The notes: generated from the sequence alone by a model not told the origin. A stretch of 64,000 nt of DNA from UQRS01 sp050946935 (GCA_050946935.1 JBMNVR010000004.1:38622-102621); one strand, 5' to 3'; positions 34,645 to 43,275 are shown, counted from the first letter of the stretch. A program made the numbers and translations.

Positions 34645-36615
34645 TTATCCTGGATTTTTCCCCAGTTTATAGGTGTCGATCGCCTCTACCAAAGCGTTCA
34701 CTGCCGCTTCAAAGCCGTCGGCTTTCAGTTGAGCGGCCGCCATGGTCTGATGTCCGCCGCCGCCGAGCGCCTCCATAATCAACTGGACGTTGATGTCGCC
34801 GTAGGAGCGGGCGGAAATGTCAATCTCCTCCCCGTTACGGAAAAGGGTGAAAGAGGCATGCACGCCGTCGATATTCAGCATTTCATCCGCCGCCTGAGAA
34901 GCGGCGAGGCGGGTATAGCCTGTCTCCTCCCGGCAGACGGCGATAGCGCAGTCCTTGTACATCTGCGCGGCTGCGATGATCTCCGACTTCTGGCGGTACC
35001 CCTCCATACTGCCGGAGAAAAGCTTTTTCACCACCACCGGGTCGGCGCCCCGCCGACGCAGAAAGGCGGAGGATTCAAAGGTCCGCACGCCGGTATGGAG
35101 AACGAAATTTTTGGTGTCCAGCATGATGCCGGACAGCAGGGCCTCCGCCTCCATCCGACCGACATACTGTTCGCCGATTGCCTGAATCAGCTCGGCCGTC
35201 ATCTCCGATGCAGAGGAGGCGGCCGTCTCATGATAAAAGATTACGGCGTTGCCGATGCAGTCGACCGCCCGGCGGTGATGGTCGATGACCACCACGGTCG
35301 ATGCGGCGTCGTATACCTCTCGGCAATCGAGGAAATCCGGCCGATGGGTGTCGAGCACGATCAGCAGCGTTTTTTTATCCATGCGGGGGACAACCTCGTG
35401 TCCGTCGCAGGCGACCGGTTCGCCATAATAGCTTTCGGCCGCGCTCAGAAGGCCGGCGGCCATGGTCGTTTTGCGGTCCATGACGACAAAAGCGTCCTTG
35501 CCAAGCTGCTTTGCCAGACTCCAGAAAGCGACCGACGCGCCGAAAGCGTCGAGATCGGCGTACCGGTGCCCCATAATGACGATGGTGTCCGAGCCGTCGA
35601 TCAGTTCCTTAATGGCCGAGGCGACGATGCGGGCGCGCACCCTTGTATGTTTCTCCACCGCTTTGGAGATCCCTCCGAAAAAGCGATAGTTGTTGCCGAC
35701 ATCTTTTACAGCGGCCTGATCGCCGCCGCGCCCCTGCGCCATCTCCAACGCGAGGTAGGCGGCCGTCTCGCACTCGGCGAAATTGGCGCAGTTGTGGCCG
35801 ACGCCGACCGACAGGGTGGCTTTGCCCCGGCCGCCGAAATCGAGGCTGCGCACCTGGTCAAGCACGTCGAAGCGGGTTTCGATGGTTGTCTCCAAACTGC
35901 GTTCTTCCATAATCAGCATAAAGCGCTGGCTGGACAGCTTGCGGAGGATGCCGTGCGACCCGGAGGCCCAGTTTTCCAGCACGGTTTCGATTGTGCCGCT
36001 GACCGCCGCCTTTTCGCTTTCCTTGGCGTTTTTTGTGATCTCGTCCAGATTGTCGAGTGCGATAATCGCCACCACCGGGCGGGAGGCGGCGTATTCCTCC
36101 GCCGTGCGGAGGAGCTTTGTCTCATCCACGAAAAAATAAACGAGCTGGGTCGTTCCCTCATAATTTGTGCTGCTGCGGAAGACCGAAAAAATCCGGTCGC
36201 CGTAGGTAACCTGCGCCTGTTTTTTCTCCACCAGCGCGCGGCGTGCCTTTTCATCCACGACGGTACCGATGTCCTGTCCGAAGAGGTCGTCCCCGTCCAG
36301 CATATTCCGCCGCAAAGCGTCGTTGTACCAGACAATCTCCCCCTTGTCAGAGACGATCATGACCGGCACTGAAAATTTGGTGAACATGTTGGAGGAGGCT
36401 TCCATACTTTCGCCCATGGTGCGGAAGGTACGGCGGATATAGCTTTGCATGTTCAGCATACGATAGATCGCAATGGTCGAAACCGCCACGGTGAAAACCA
36501 GCATGACGGCAAAAATCGCCTTGCTGAAAAAGAAAGAAATAATGGTCTGCGCGATCATGACGCCGATCATGACGATATATAAGGTAGAAATGTTCCAGAC
36601 GTTTTTTCGTTTCAA
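34645..36615 (-). CDS. gdpP: Cyclic-di-AMP phosphodiesterase GdpP (YybT family)
   Basis: A 656-aa membrane enzyme that hydrolyses c-di-AMP to pApA. Two N-terminal transmembrane helices (about residues 10-52) precede a PAS domain (~65-160), a degenerate GGDEF domain (~175-310) and a DHH-DHHA1 phosphodiesterase (~335-650). Active-site motifs are MGHRYADLDAFG, LDTHRPDF, VVVIDHHRR and GGGGHQ. The start codon is TTG at 36615, with a poor ribosome-binding site. Located between the RNase J gene and rplI, as in other Firmicutes. Confidence 0.93.
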   Translation of the reverse strand: MKRKNVWNISTLYIVMIGVMIAQTIISFFFSKAIFAVMLVFTVAVSTIAIYRMLNMQSYIRRTFRTMGESMEASSNMFTKFSVPVMIVSDKGEIVWYNDALRRNMLDGDDLFGQDIGTVVDEKARRALVEKKQAQVTYGDRIFSVFRSSTNYEGTTQLVYFFVDETKLLRTAEEYAASRPVVAIIALDNLDEITKNAKESEKAAVSGTIETVLENWASGSHGILRKLSSQRFMLIMEERSLETTIETRFDVLDQVRSLDFGGRGKATLSVGVGHNCANFAECETAAYLALEMAQGRGGDQAAVKDVGNNYRFFGGISKAVEKHTRVRARIVASAIKELIDGSDTIVIMGHRYADLDAFGASVAFWSLAKQLGKDAFVVMDRKTTMAAGLLSAAESYYGEPVACDGHEVVPRMDKKTLLIVLDTHRPDFLDCREVYDAASTVVVIDHHRRAVDCIGNAVIFYHETAASSASEMTAELIQAIGEQYVGRMEAEALLSGIMLDTKNFVLHTGVRTFESSAFLRRRGADPVVVKKLFSGSMEGYRQKSEIIAAAQMYKDCAIAVCREETGYTRLAASQAADEMLNIDGVHASFTLFRNGEEIDISARSYGDINVQLIMEALGGGGHQTMAAAQLKADGFEAAVNALVEAIDTYKLGKNPG

Positions 36616-36649
36616 GAAAGAACCCCGCCTTTCGCGAAGGATAGAGAAA

Positions 36650-38674
36650 TCAGACGTCCATGATGATCGGGAGGATCATCGGGCTGCGCTTGGTGCGCTC
36701 ATACAGAAATTTGGAAATGCCGTCGCGCACCCGGGTCTTGATGGTACCCCAGTCGCGCACGCCGGTAACGTAACAGTTTTCCAACACGTCGCAGGCAACC
36801 TCCCGCGCCTGGTCGAGCAGCTCCTCCGATTCCTTGACATAGACAAAGCCGCGGGAGATCAGATCGGGGCCGGAGACCACTTCGCCGGTGGTTGAGTCGA
36901 TGGCGATGACGACAACGAAGAGGCCGTCCTCCGCCAGATGCTTGCGGTCGCGGAGAACCACGCTGCCGACGTCGCCGACGCCGTAGCCGTCGACCAGCAC
37001 ACGGCCGGCCGGGACAGTATCGGCAACCTTAATGCCGCTCTCTCTGACCTCGATCACGTTGCCGATATCGGGGAGAATGACATTCTCTTTCGGCAGACCC
37101 ATGGCATAGGCCAGGCCGGCGTGCTTGGTCAGATGCTTCTGCTCGCCGTGCACCGGAATAAAATATTTCGGCTTGACGATGCTCAGCATCAGCTTCTGCT
37201 CGCCCTGGCAGGCGTGGCCGGAGACATGCACGTCGTACATTTTCTCATAAATCACGTCGGCGCCGAGCTTCATCAGCTCGTTGACGACCTTGGATACCAG
37301 CTTTTCGTTGCCCGGGATCGGCGTGGCCGAAATGATAACCATGTCGCCCGGCACGATTTCCACCTTCCGGTGGTCGCCGTACGCCATGCGGTAGAGGGCG
37401 GACATTGGCTCCCCCTGGCTGCCGGTTGTGATGATGACCAGCTGCTCCGGCTTATAGCGGCGGATCAGGTCGATGTCGATCAGCACGCCGTCCGGGATCT
37501 TGAGATATCCCAGCTCCGAGGCAATGCCGACCACGTTGATCATGCTCCGCCCGGAGACGGCTACCTTGCGGCCGGAGCGGACGGCCTCGTCCACGATCTG
37601 CTGAATGCGGTGAATGTTCGAGGAGAAGGAGGCGATGATGATCCGCTGCGCGTTATCATCCGCCCGCTTGAATAAATTCGAAAAGGAATCGCCGACGATG
37701 CGTTCGCTCGGTGTGTAGCCCGGGCGCTCGGCGTTGGTCGAATCGGACAAAAGCGCCAGAACCCCCTCTTTACCAAGCTCGGCAAAGCGGGCGATGTCCA
37801 GCATCTCATCATCGATGGGGGTGGTGTCGATCTTGAAATCGCCGGTCTGCACGATCAGGCCGGCTGGCGTCCGGATGGCATAGGCCACCGCGTCGGGGAT
37901 CGAGTGGTTGACGTGGATCGCCTCAACCGAAAAGGCGCCGAGCTGCACCGTGTCGCCCGGCTTGATCTCGACCAATTTGGCGGAGGAATCCAGCCGGTGC
38001 TCCCGCAGCTTGCCGGTAATCAGGCCAAGGGTCAGCTTGGTGCCGTAGACCGGCAGGTTGAATTCCTTAAGCAGATAGGGAATAGAGCCGATGTGATCCT
38101 CATGCCCGTGTGTGACGAAGAGGCCCCTGATCTTATCCTTATTGTTCAGGACATAGGTAAAATCCGGGATAACGATATCGACTCCCGGCAGATCCTCGTC
38201 CGGGAAAGCCATGCCGCAGTCGACCAGGATCATTTCTCCGTTATACTCATACAGGGTGATATTTTTGCCGATCTCATTCAAACCGCCGAGCGGAATAATG
38301 CGCACCGGATGGCCGCCTTTTTTAGAGGAACCGCCCCGCTTTTTCCCACCGGTTTTCTGCGCCTTTTCCGGGACGGGAGCCTGTCCCTGCGCCGCAGGTT
38401 TTTTCTTCGGCTGGCTTTTTTGCGCGTTTCCGGCCGGCGTTTGCCCCTGTCCCCGTCCGCCGGAGATTTTTTTCTGCTGCGTTCCTTTGGGCGGAGTTTG
38501 CTCTTTGGCTGTGTTTTGCGTTTTGGAGACGTTTTGCGCCTTGGCATTCTGTCCCTTGGCCGTGTTCTGACCCTGCGTCGAACGGCCGCGCCGGGATTTT
38601 TGCTGTTTTCCCGCCGCGGGAGCGGCCGCCTGTGCTTTTGTCGTATTGGTATTGTTGTTGGTGTTTTCACTCAT
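36650..38674 (-). CDS. rnj: Ribonuclease J with long basic N-terminal extension
   Basis: A metallo-beta-lactamase/beta-CASP ribonuclease for 5'-3' decay and processing of RNA. The conserved enzyme starts near residue 122 (VRIIPLGGLNEIGKN) and has the metal motif HGHEDHIG, then VHVSGHACQGEQ and HGEQKHL. The ATG at 38674 follows AAGG and gives MSENTNNNTN; the 674-aa length exceeds the usual ~555 because of about 120 low-complexity residues rich in Lys, Gln, Ala, Thr and Gly. That tail is probably disordered and may bind RNA or partners. First gene of the minus-strand operon running to ftsH. Confidence 0.93.
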   Translation of the reverse strand: MSENTNNNTNTTKAQAAAPAAGKQQKSRRGRSTQGQNTAKGQNAKAQNVSKTQNTAKEQTPPKGTQQKKISGGRGQGQTPAGNAQKSQPKKKPAAQGQAPVPEKAQKTGGKKRGGSSKKGGHPVRIIPLGGLNEIGKNITLYEYNGEMILVDCGMAFPDEDLPGVDIVIPDFTYVLNNKDKIRGLFVTHGHEDHIGSIPYLLKEFNLPVYGTKLTLGLITGKLREHRLDSSAKLVEIKPGDTVQLGAFSVEAIHVNHSIPDAVAYAIRTPAGLIVQTGDFKIDTTPIDDEMLDIARFAELGKEGVLALLSDSTNAERPGYTPSERIVGDSFSNLFKRADDNAQRIIIASFSSNIHRIQQIVDEAVRSGRKVAVSGRSMINVVGIASELGYLKIPDGVLIDIDLIRRYKPEQLVIITTGSQGEPMSALYRMAYGDHRKVEIVPGDMVIISATPIPGNEKLVSKVVNELMKLGADVIYEKMYDVHVSGHACQGEQKLMLSIVKPKYFIPVHGEQKHLTKHAGLAYAMGLPKENVILPDIGNVIEVRESGIKVADTVPAGRVLVDGYGVGDVGSVVLRDRKHLAEDGLFVVVIAIDSTTGEVVSGPDLISRGFVYVKESEELLDQAREVACDVLENCYVTGVRDWGTIKTRVRDGISKFLYERTKRSPMILPIIMDV

Positions 38675-39437
38675 AATAAAATAACCTTCTTTTCTCTGCG
38701 CCGAAAAATTGTAAAATAGATTTTGAACAGAGGAGAAAAGCCCCTGTATTTTGTGCCATTTTCGCCGCCGCGGCGCAGGCCGGCCGGCTGAAGTTGCGTT
38801 TTCCATGAAAGACGGTGCTTTTTTCACCGTTTCCATGCGGGAGGGAAACCCTGCCCGAAGTAAATACCGTGTTTTATTGATGCAATTTCTGACAAGTCCG
38901 CAGCCATACCCCGAACTTTGCTATACCGAATCAGAGAAGAACAACCGTCAACCATACCTCCGGTGCATAAAAAAGCACATTCCAAAATCGGAAAAGCCGC
39001 CGGACCGAGACATTCTGTCCCGGCCATTTGCATCGGCCAAGCCTGAGTATGCCTCCGCCTGTTTTTTATCGCTGAAAGGTGTGTTTTTCATTGTGCCTTG
39101 CTGGTGTCGGTATAAAAGAAAAGCCGACCTCTCTACACACGATGTCGGGCTTTAAATTTCATCCATATTCATCCCGGCGAACAGAAAACGAAATATTTGA
39201 AAACATGGATTTCTCGTTTTGCAAACCGGGACGTATAAAACCGAACATATTTATTCAAATCTAATTTTAACCAATAATACCCTGTCTGTCAAGTCCTGGC
39301 GGCCGATTCCGGCTGTTATCTTTATTATGCGGTAAAAGCCTTGCTTCTAATCAAAAAATTGGCAAAAATAGATTGCACCCTTCCGGCCAAAAATAATAAA
39401 GCGCGAGACAAAAAATGAAAACAGGGGGGACAAGGAT
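38675..39437. other. Intergenic region without a recognisable gene
   Basis: It separates the divergent RNase J operon and the small plus-strand gene. ORFs here are short, lack ribosome-binding sites and show no family features. An imperfect hairpin with AAGCCGAC/GTCGGGCTT arms lies near 39121-39154. No clear RNA family is recognised. Confidence 0.6.
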
Positions 39438-39635
39438 ATGCGCAATCACGAACAAAAAAAGAAGAGCACAGGCAACGGGTCAGGCAACAGTCGGCAAACC
39501 GGCGCGCCGCTCAACGATTTTGCGGCGCTTCAGGCGATTCTTCGCATCGGGCCGAGCCAATCGGATCCTGATGGTATGTATACCGGCAAGCCGATTGGAT
39601 TCGATCTGCCGGTGCAGGATAATGACGATCTTTAA
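39438..39635 (+). CDS. Small protein with C-terminal PVQDNDDL motif (65 aa)
   Basis: A short basic-then-acidic protein, not assigned a function. The N-terminal ~20 residues are Lys/Gly/Asn/Ser-rich, followed by a helix-like LNDFAALQAILRIG and the tail DPDGMYTGKPIGFDLPVQDNDDL split here as DPDGMYTGKP and PVQDNDDL. I recall similar short Clostridia proteins ending in PVQDADDL, but cannot verify this here. A purine-rich AGGGGGG lies 7-8 nt before the ATG, and a strong terminator follows 43 nt after the stop, giving a compact monocistronic unit. Confidence 0.6.
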   Translation: MRNHEQKKKSTGNGSGNSRQTGAPLNDFAALQAILRIGPSQSDPDGMYTGKPIGFDLPVQDNDDL

Positions 39636-39677
39636 AGCATAGGCCGGGCGTACTGTATTTTGACTCGCATGATTGGT

Positions 39678-39713
39678 GCGCGCCGATTGTAAAAAAACCG
39701 GCGCGCTGTTTTT
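39678..39713 (+). terminator. Terminator of the 65-aa protein gene
   Basis: GCGCGCCG (39678-39685) pairs with CGGCGCGC (39699-39706), then TGTTTTT. Confidence 0.85.
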
Positions 39714-39884
39714 GCGTTAATCACGCGTTGGCTCGTTCAAACCGAGAATTCAGTAATTTTCAGAATGCTCGTTTCGTGATAATTTTGTTGAGTATCCTGA
39801 ATAAAATTCGGACAATATTCTTAATATTATACTCATTTTGTGTAACATAATCCCAATTAAGTCGTGCGATTTCAAAGTAAAGTA

Positions 39885-39913
39885 TTGACAAAGGCGAAAA
39901 AGTGTTGTAAAAT
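39885..39913 (+). promoter_or_regulatory. Sigma-A promoter of the riboswitch transcript
   Basis: TTGACA (39885-39890), 17-nt spacer, TAAAAT (39908-39913). The predicted start near 39920 is just before the aptamer. Confidence 0.85.
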
Positions 39914-39929
39914 CCAAATTATAATGGGA

Positions 39930-40013
39930 ACATTTAGCAAACCTGTCGAAAGGCAGCGGCGCAAAGCTATAGGGGCTAAGTCCAATCAGGATATGTCTGC
40001 CAGTTGCATTTGA
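39930..40013 (+). ncRNA. Cyclic di-GMP-I (GEMM) riboswitch aptamer
   Basis: The sequence holds the conserved GEMM-I elements in order: GCAAACC near 39937, a GAAA-type loop in TCGAAAGG (39945-39952), GGCGCAAAGC (39958-39967) and a second arm closing with CCAGTTGCA near 40010. The order and spacing match the known c-di-GMP class I aptamer, where GCAAA/GAAA tetraloop and receptor elements are hallmarks. A promoter lies just upstream and an intrinsic terminator just downstream, so it probably controls transcription of the 68-aa gene at 40153. The direction of control (on or off) cannot be told from sequence by eye. A covariance search would settle the class. Confidence 0.82.
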
Positions 40014-40020
40014 TGGAATT

Positions 40021-40055
40021 GCAGCGAGTGGAAAAGACACCGCTGCGATTTTTTT
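40021..40055 (+). terminator. Expression-platform terminator of the riboswitch
   Basis: GCAGCG-A-GTG (40021-40030) pairs with CAC-CGCTGC (40038-40046), followed by GATTTTTTT. It lies between the aptamer and the small gene. Confidence 0.85.
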
Positions 40056-40152
40056 GTTTCTTTCCCGAAAAAACACACGGCCTCTCTTGACATGTGTGCC
40101 CATTATGCGGATTACTTGCTTTGACGATATTTCGTTCGGAAAGGACAAAAGA

Positions 40153-40359
40153 ATGAAAAAGGTGAATTATAGCCTGATTCAAGAGATTCCCGACAGTTAT
40201 GCTGTGAAGATGGAGTATGACGGCTGGGTCAAATGCATTGCCGTAACCGGTAAGCCGCAGGTGTTGCTTCGCTTAATGGAACAGTGCACCCGCTGTGCTC
40301 TGGATCCGGTGCATCTTCCCGATGTGCTGGAGGATTGCGGCGCCTGTCTGCGGCTATAG
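40153..40359 (+). CDS. Small protein of unknown function under the c-di-GMP-type riboswitch (68 aa)
   Basis: A 68-residue protein without a family I recognise. ATG 40153 follows AAAGGA by about 8 nt; an upstream start at 40054 lies within the terminator region and is rejected. The product is soluble and has four cysteines: one in WVKCIAV and three in the C-terminal third (CTRCALDP and DCGACLRL hold C-x2-C and C-x2-C-like spacing), so it could bind a metal. There is no signal peptide or membrane segment. It is the only gene between the riboswitch terminator and the next terminator (40684), so it is the likely regulated target. Confidence 0.65.
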   Translation: MKKVNYSLIQEIPDSYAVKMEYDGWVKCIAVTGKPQVLLRLMEQCTRCALDPVHLPDVLEDCGACLRL

Positions 40360-40858
40360 CGGGACAAAGCGCGGTGCGGTAAAAGAGAATACCGCGGACA
40401 GGCGGAGGGGCGCCGCCGGCGCCTCCTCGGAATGCCGGGAAGTATGCCCGCCTGTCGTTATCCGCACGCGAACAGCCGCGCGGTTGCCGGCTTTTCCGGG
40501 AACCGGAGGGGCCTTTTCTTTTTTGCGGTCCGGAGCCTTCGGCTCCTCGGCTTGTGCGGCGGTTTGTTTCCCCGTTTTTTCAGAGGGGCGGCGGCCTGCC
40601 CCTTGTGGGAGAGAAACGGCGCGGACTGCCCTGGCGCCTGTTGCTTACAGGGCTGACGGCTGGTGTTCAGTATGGTGGTTTTGGACGGGTGAACGTCTGC
40701 TTTTGCAAGGTGTTCGCCCGTCTTTTTTTACTATGCGCCGGGTGCGGCGCGCCCTTTTTCGCATGGCGGTTTTGGATAGGCCGCCGACCGCCCTCCCGTA
40801 AAAAATTGTGGACAATCCATAAGATTGTTATTCTTTTCGCAATTTGCCGGATTTTCGC
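40360..40858. other. GC-rich intergenic stretch
   Basis: Overlapping ORFs in several frames lack ribosome-binding sites and have compositions typical of non-coding GC-rich DNA. There are strong local stem-loops, for example GAGGGGCGCC/GGCGCCTCCTC near 40404-40438, so a structured untranslated RNA is possible. No known RNA family is recognised. Confidence 0.5.
40684..40729 (+). terminator. Terminator upstream of the NifU-like gene
   Basis: GACGGGTGAAC (40684-40694) pairs with GTTCGCCCGTC (40712-40722), then TTTTTTT. Confidence 0.9.
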
Positions 40859-40887
40859 TTGTTTTTTCTTCCCAAAATGGATATAAT
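40859..40887 (+). promoter_or_regulatory. Promoter of the NifU-like/GGGtGRT operon
   Basis: TTGTTT (40859-40864), 17-nt spacer, TATAAT (40882-40887). A small palindrome ATTGTGGACAAT sits at 40805-40816 and may be an operator. Confidence 0.7.
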
Positions 40888-40960
40888 AGGAAAGGATATC
40901 ATAGTATGCGGTTTCCGCCGCGTTTTATGAGGAAGTCATCAAACCGAAAGGAGCTCCAAT

Positions 40961-41653
40961 ATGAATTATTCACATGAAGTTGAAACGATGTGCGTAGTCG
41001 CAAAGGGCCCGCATCACGGTCCCGCCCCGATTCCGGAGGAGGGTAAGTGGGTCAAGGCAACCGAGATCAAGGATATTTCGGGATTGTCTCACGGTGTGGG
41101 CTGGTGCGCGCCGCAGCAGGGCGCCTGCAAGCTGACCCTGAACATCAAAGAGGGCATCGTGGAAGAGGCGCTGGTGGAGACCATCGGCTGTTCCGGCATG
41201 ACCCATTCGGCCGCCATGGCGGCCGAGATTCTGCCTGGCAAAACGCTGCTGGAATGCCTGAATACCGACCTTGTCTGTGACGCGATCAACGTCGCCATGC
41301 GGGAGATTTTCCTGCAGTTCGTTTACGGCCGGACCCAGTCGGCCTTCTCAGAGGATGGGCTGGTCGTCGGCGCCGGACTGGAGGATTTGGGTAAGGGTCT
41401 GCGCTCGCAGGTCGGCACCATGTTCTCGACCAAGGTGAAGGGCGTCCGTTATATGGAAATGGCCGAGGGCTATATCAGCAAAATGGCGCTGGATGAAAAT
41501 AACGAGGTCACCGGTTATCAGTTTGTTCGGGTGGGCAAAATGCTGGAGGATATCCGCCACGGCATCAGCCCGAACGAAGCGTATGAGAAGAACGTCGGTA
41601 CCTACGGCCGGTTTGAAAACGCCGCCAAGTATATTGATCCGAGAGAAGAATAA
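40961..41653 (+). CDS. NifU-like iron-sulfur cluster scaffold protein
   Basis: A 230-aa protein with an IscU/NifU-N-like fold in its central part: GWCAPQQGACKLTLNIKEGIVEEALVETIGC (abbreviated; Cys in GWCAP and in ETIGCSG) places Cys residues where scaffold ligands are expected. A C-terminal extension of ~90 residues follows. In Clostridia this family is commonly called iron-sulfur cluster assembly scaffold protein. It is 30 nt upstream of the GGGtGRT gene, with which it is probably cotranscribed. Start ATG 40961 follows AAAGGAG. The cysteine desulfurase partner is not in the window, and the in vivo client is unknown. Confidence 0.75.
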   Translation: MNYSHEVETMCVVAKGPHHGPAPIPEEGKWVKATEIKDISGLSHGVGWCAPQQGACKLTLNIKEGIVEEALVETIGCSGMTHSAAMAAEILPGKTLLECLNTDLVCDAINVAMREIFLQFVYGRTQSAFSEDGLVVGAGLEDLGKGLRSQVGTMFSTKVKGVRYMEMAEGYISKMALDENNEVTGYQFVRVGKMLEDIRHGISPNEAYEKNVGTYGRFENAAKYIDPREE

Positions 41654-41683
41654 AAAACGTACGGACAAGGAGGAAGAACTTTT

Positions 41684-42691
41684 ATGGCTAACGAAGTAAA
41701 ATTTGAAGGCAAAGAAAGAAGAATGGCCAAGATAGAGAAATGCCTTGCCGAGTACGGGATTGAGAGTCTCGAAGCGGCGCGGGAGCTTTGCCTCTCCAAG
41801 GGCATCGACGTGGAGGCGATCGTCAAGGGCGTGCAGCCTATTGCGTTTGAGAATGCCGTTTGGGCCTATACCATCGGCGTGGCCGTTGCGTTAAAGAAAG
41901 GCGTGACCAACGCTGCCGACGCGGCCGCCGCAATCGGCATCGCCCTGCAGTCCTTCTGTATCCCCGGCTCGGTTGCCGAGCAGCGGAACGTCGGCCTGGG
42001 CCACGGCAACCTCGGCGCCATGCTGCTGAAGGAGGAGACCCGGTGTTTCTGTTTCCTTGCGGGACATGAGTCGTTCGCCGCGGCGGAGGGCGCGATCGGT
42101 ATCGCCCGCACGGCCAATAAGGTTCGCAAGGTTCCGCTTCAGGTTATCCTGAACGGTCTTGGCAAGGACGCGGCCTATATCATTTCGCGGATCAACGGTT
42201 TTACCTATGTGCAGACCGAGTATGATTTCCACACGGGCGAGCTGTCGGTCGTGAAGGAGACGCCTTTCTCCGACGGAGAGAAGGCGAAGGTTCGCTGCTA
42301 CGGCGCCAACGATGTGCTCGAGGGCGTGGCCGTTATGAAGAAGGAAAATGTCGATGTGTCGATCACCGGCAACTCGACCAACCCGACCCGGTTCCAGCAT
42401 TTGGTTGCCGGTACCTATAAAAAGTGGGCGGGCGAGAACGGCAAGAACTATTTCTCGGTTGCGTCGGGCGGCGGTACCGGCCGTACCCTGCACCCGGATA
42501 ACGTCGCGGCCGGCCCGGCCTCCTATGGCCTGACCGACTCGATGGGCCGGATGCACGGCGACGCGCAGTTCGCCGGCTCCTCCTCCGTTCCCGCGCATGT
42601 GGAGATGATGGGTCTCATCGGCATGGGTAACAATCCGATGGTCGGCGCGACTGTGGCCTGTGCGGTCGCAGTGGAAGAAGCCGGTAAATAA
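41684..42691 (+). CDS. GGGtGRT-family protein
   Basis: A 335-aa protein of the family named after the motif seen here as SGGGTGRTLHPDN (around residue 263-275). The function is not known. Other visible blocks are the Gly-rich GLGHGNLGAMLL near residue 105 and SGNSTNPTRFQHLVAG-like sequence (here TGNSTNPTRFQHLVAG). It is probably a cytoplasmic enzyme or assembly factor acting with the upstream NifU-like scaffold; this pairing is widely seen in anaerobes, as far as I recall. Start ATG 41684 follows AAGGAGGAA. A strong terminator closes the two-gene unit. Confidence 0.85.
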   Translation: MANEVKFEGKERRMAKIEKCLAEYGIESLEAARELCLSKGIDVEAIVKGVQPIAFENAVWAYTIGVAVALKKGVTNAADAAAAIGIALQSFCIPGSVAEQRNVGLGHGNLGAMLLKEETRCFCFLAGHESFAAAEGAIGIARTANKVRKVPLQVILNGLGKDAAYIISRINGFTYVQTEYDFHTGELSVVKETPFSDGEKAKVRCYGANDVLEGVAVMKKENVDVSITGNSTNPTRFQHLVAGTYKKWAGENGKNYFSVASGGGTGRTLHPDNVAAGPASYGLTDSMGRMHGDAQFAGSSSVPAHVEMMGLIGMGNNPMVGATVACAVAVEEAGK

Positions 42692-42721
42692 ACTTCAAAA
42701 CAGCATAAATACAAGGCTTAC

Positions 42722-42756
42722 AGACTTCCGTTGAAATATACGGAAGTCTTTTTTTA
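42722..42756 (+). terminator. Terminator of the NifU-like/GGGtGRT operon
   Basis: AGACTTCCGT (42722-42731) pairs perfectly with ACGGAAGTCT (42740-42749), then a run of T. Confidence 0.92.
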
Positions 42757-42942
42757 TCCATTTTAAGTAAGAAAACAAAGGAAATTGCACAAACGCCTTG
42801 AATGTGCAATTTTGAAGTGTGCAAATATCATTATTACTGATGTGATCTGTTCATTATATACAATACCGTTGCGGATGTTGAGCGAACCTGTGATGAAAAT
42901 TGCTGAAACTGCCGCAACAGATTAAAATATGATAAAAAGGCC

Positions 42943-42972
42943 TTGACAAAACCGGTTAGCCAATGCTAATAT
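42943..42972 (+). promoter_or_regulatory. Promoter of the feo operon
   Basis: TTGACA (42943-42948) and extended -10 TGCTAATAT (TAATAT 42967-42972) with an 18-nt spacer. The first iron-box palindrome overlaps the spacer and -10. Confidence 0.75.
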
Positions 42973-43027
42973 GTATAGGGTTAGCGAAAGCTAATCGTTG
43001 TTTTGGCCATCGGTTAGCGAAAGCTAA
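42954..43027. promoter_or_regulatory. Three DtxR-like iron-box palindromes
   Basis: GGTTAGC-NNNN-GCTAA occurs at 42954-42969, 42979-42994 and 43012-43027, over the -10 and the leader of the feo operon. The half-site GGTTAGC resembles the DtxR/IdeR consensus TTAGGTTAGCCTAACC. Repression by an iron-bound DtxR-family protein is the likely role; the repressor gene is not in the window. Confidence 0.75.
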
Positions 43028-43062
43028 TCTGTTGAATACAGTGTTGTGAGGAAGGATGAACC

Positions 43063-43275
43063 ATGATGCCGTTAACACTTGCGAATGTCGGCGAAGAAAA
43101 TATGATTAAAAGGGTTGGAGGGAGTCCGGATGTTAAAAAGCATTTGGAAAATCTCGGCTTCGTCGCGGGAGGCAATGTGACGGTTGTATGCACAATGGCC
43201 GGCAATGTGATTGTAAATGTCAAGGAGGCCAGGATCGCGATCAGCAAGGAAATGGCGCAAAAAATCATGATTTGA
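43063..43275 (+). CDS. feoA: Ferrous iron transport protein FeoA (first copy)
   Basis: A 70-aa SH3-like FeoA-domain protein that acts with FeoB in Fe(II) uptake. The core HLENLGFVAGGNVTVV and NVIVNVKEARIAISKEMAQKI matches the family. Start ATG 43063 follows GAGGAAGG; ATG 43066 is the next codon and equally possible. A second feoA starts 44 nt downstream. Confidence 0.9.
   Translation: MMPLTLANVGEENMIKRVGGSPDVKKHLENLGFVAGGNVTVVCTMAGNVIVNVKEARIAISKEMAQKIMI

Noticed and set aside
39750..40148. 132-codon minus-strand ORF
   Set aside because: Antisense to the riboswitch and its promoter; no ribosome-binding site and no family features.
40295..40886. Overlapping plus-strand ORFs in the GC-rich region
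   Set aside because: Three frames open by composition only; no ribosome-binding site, cross a terminator at 40684.
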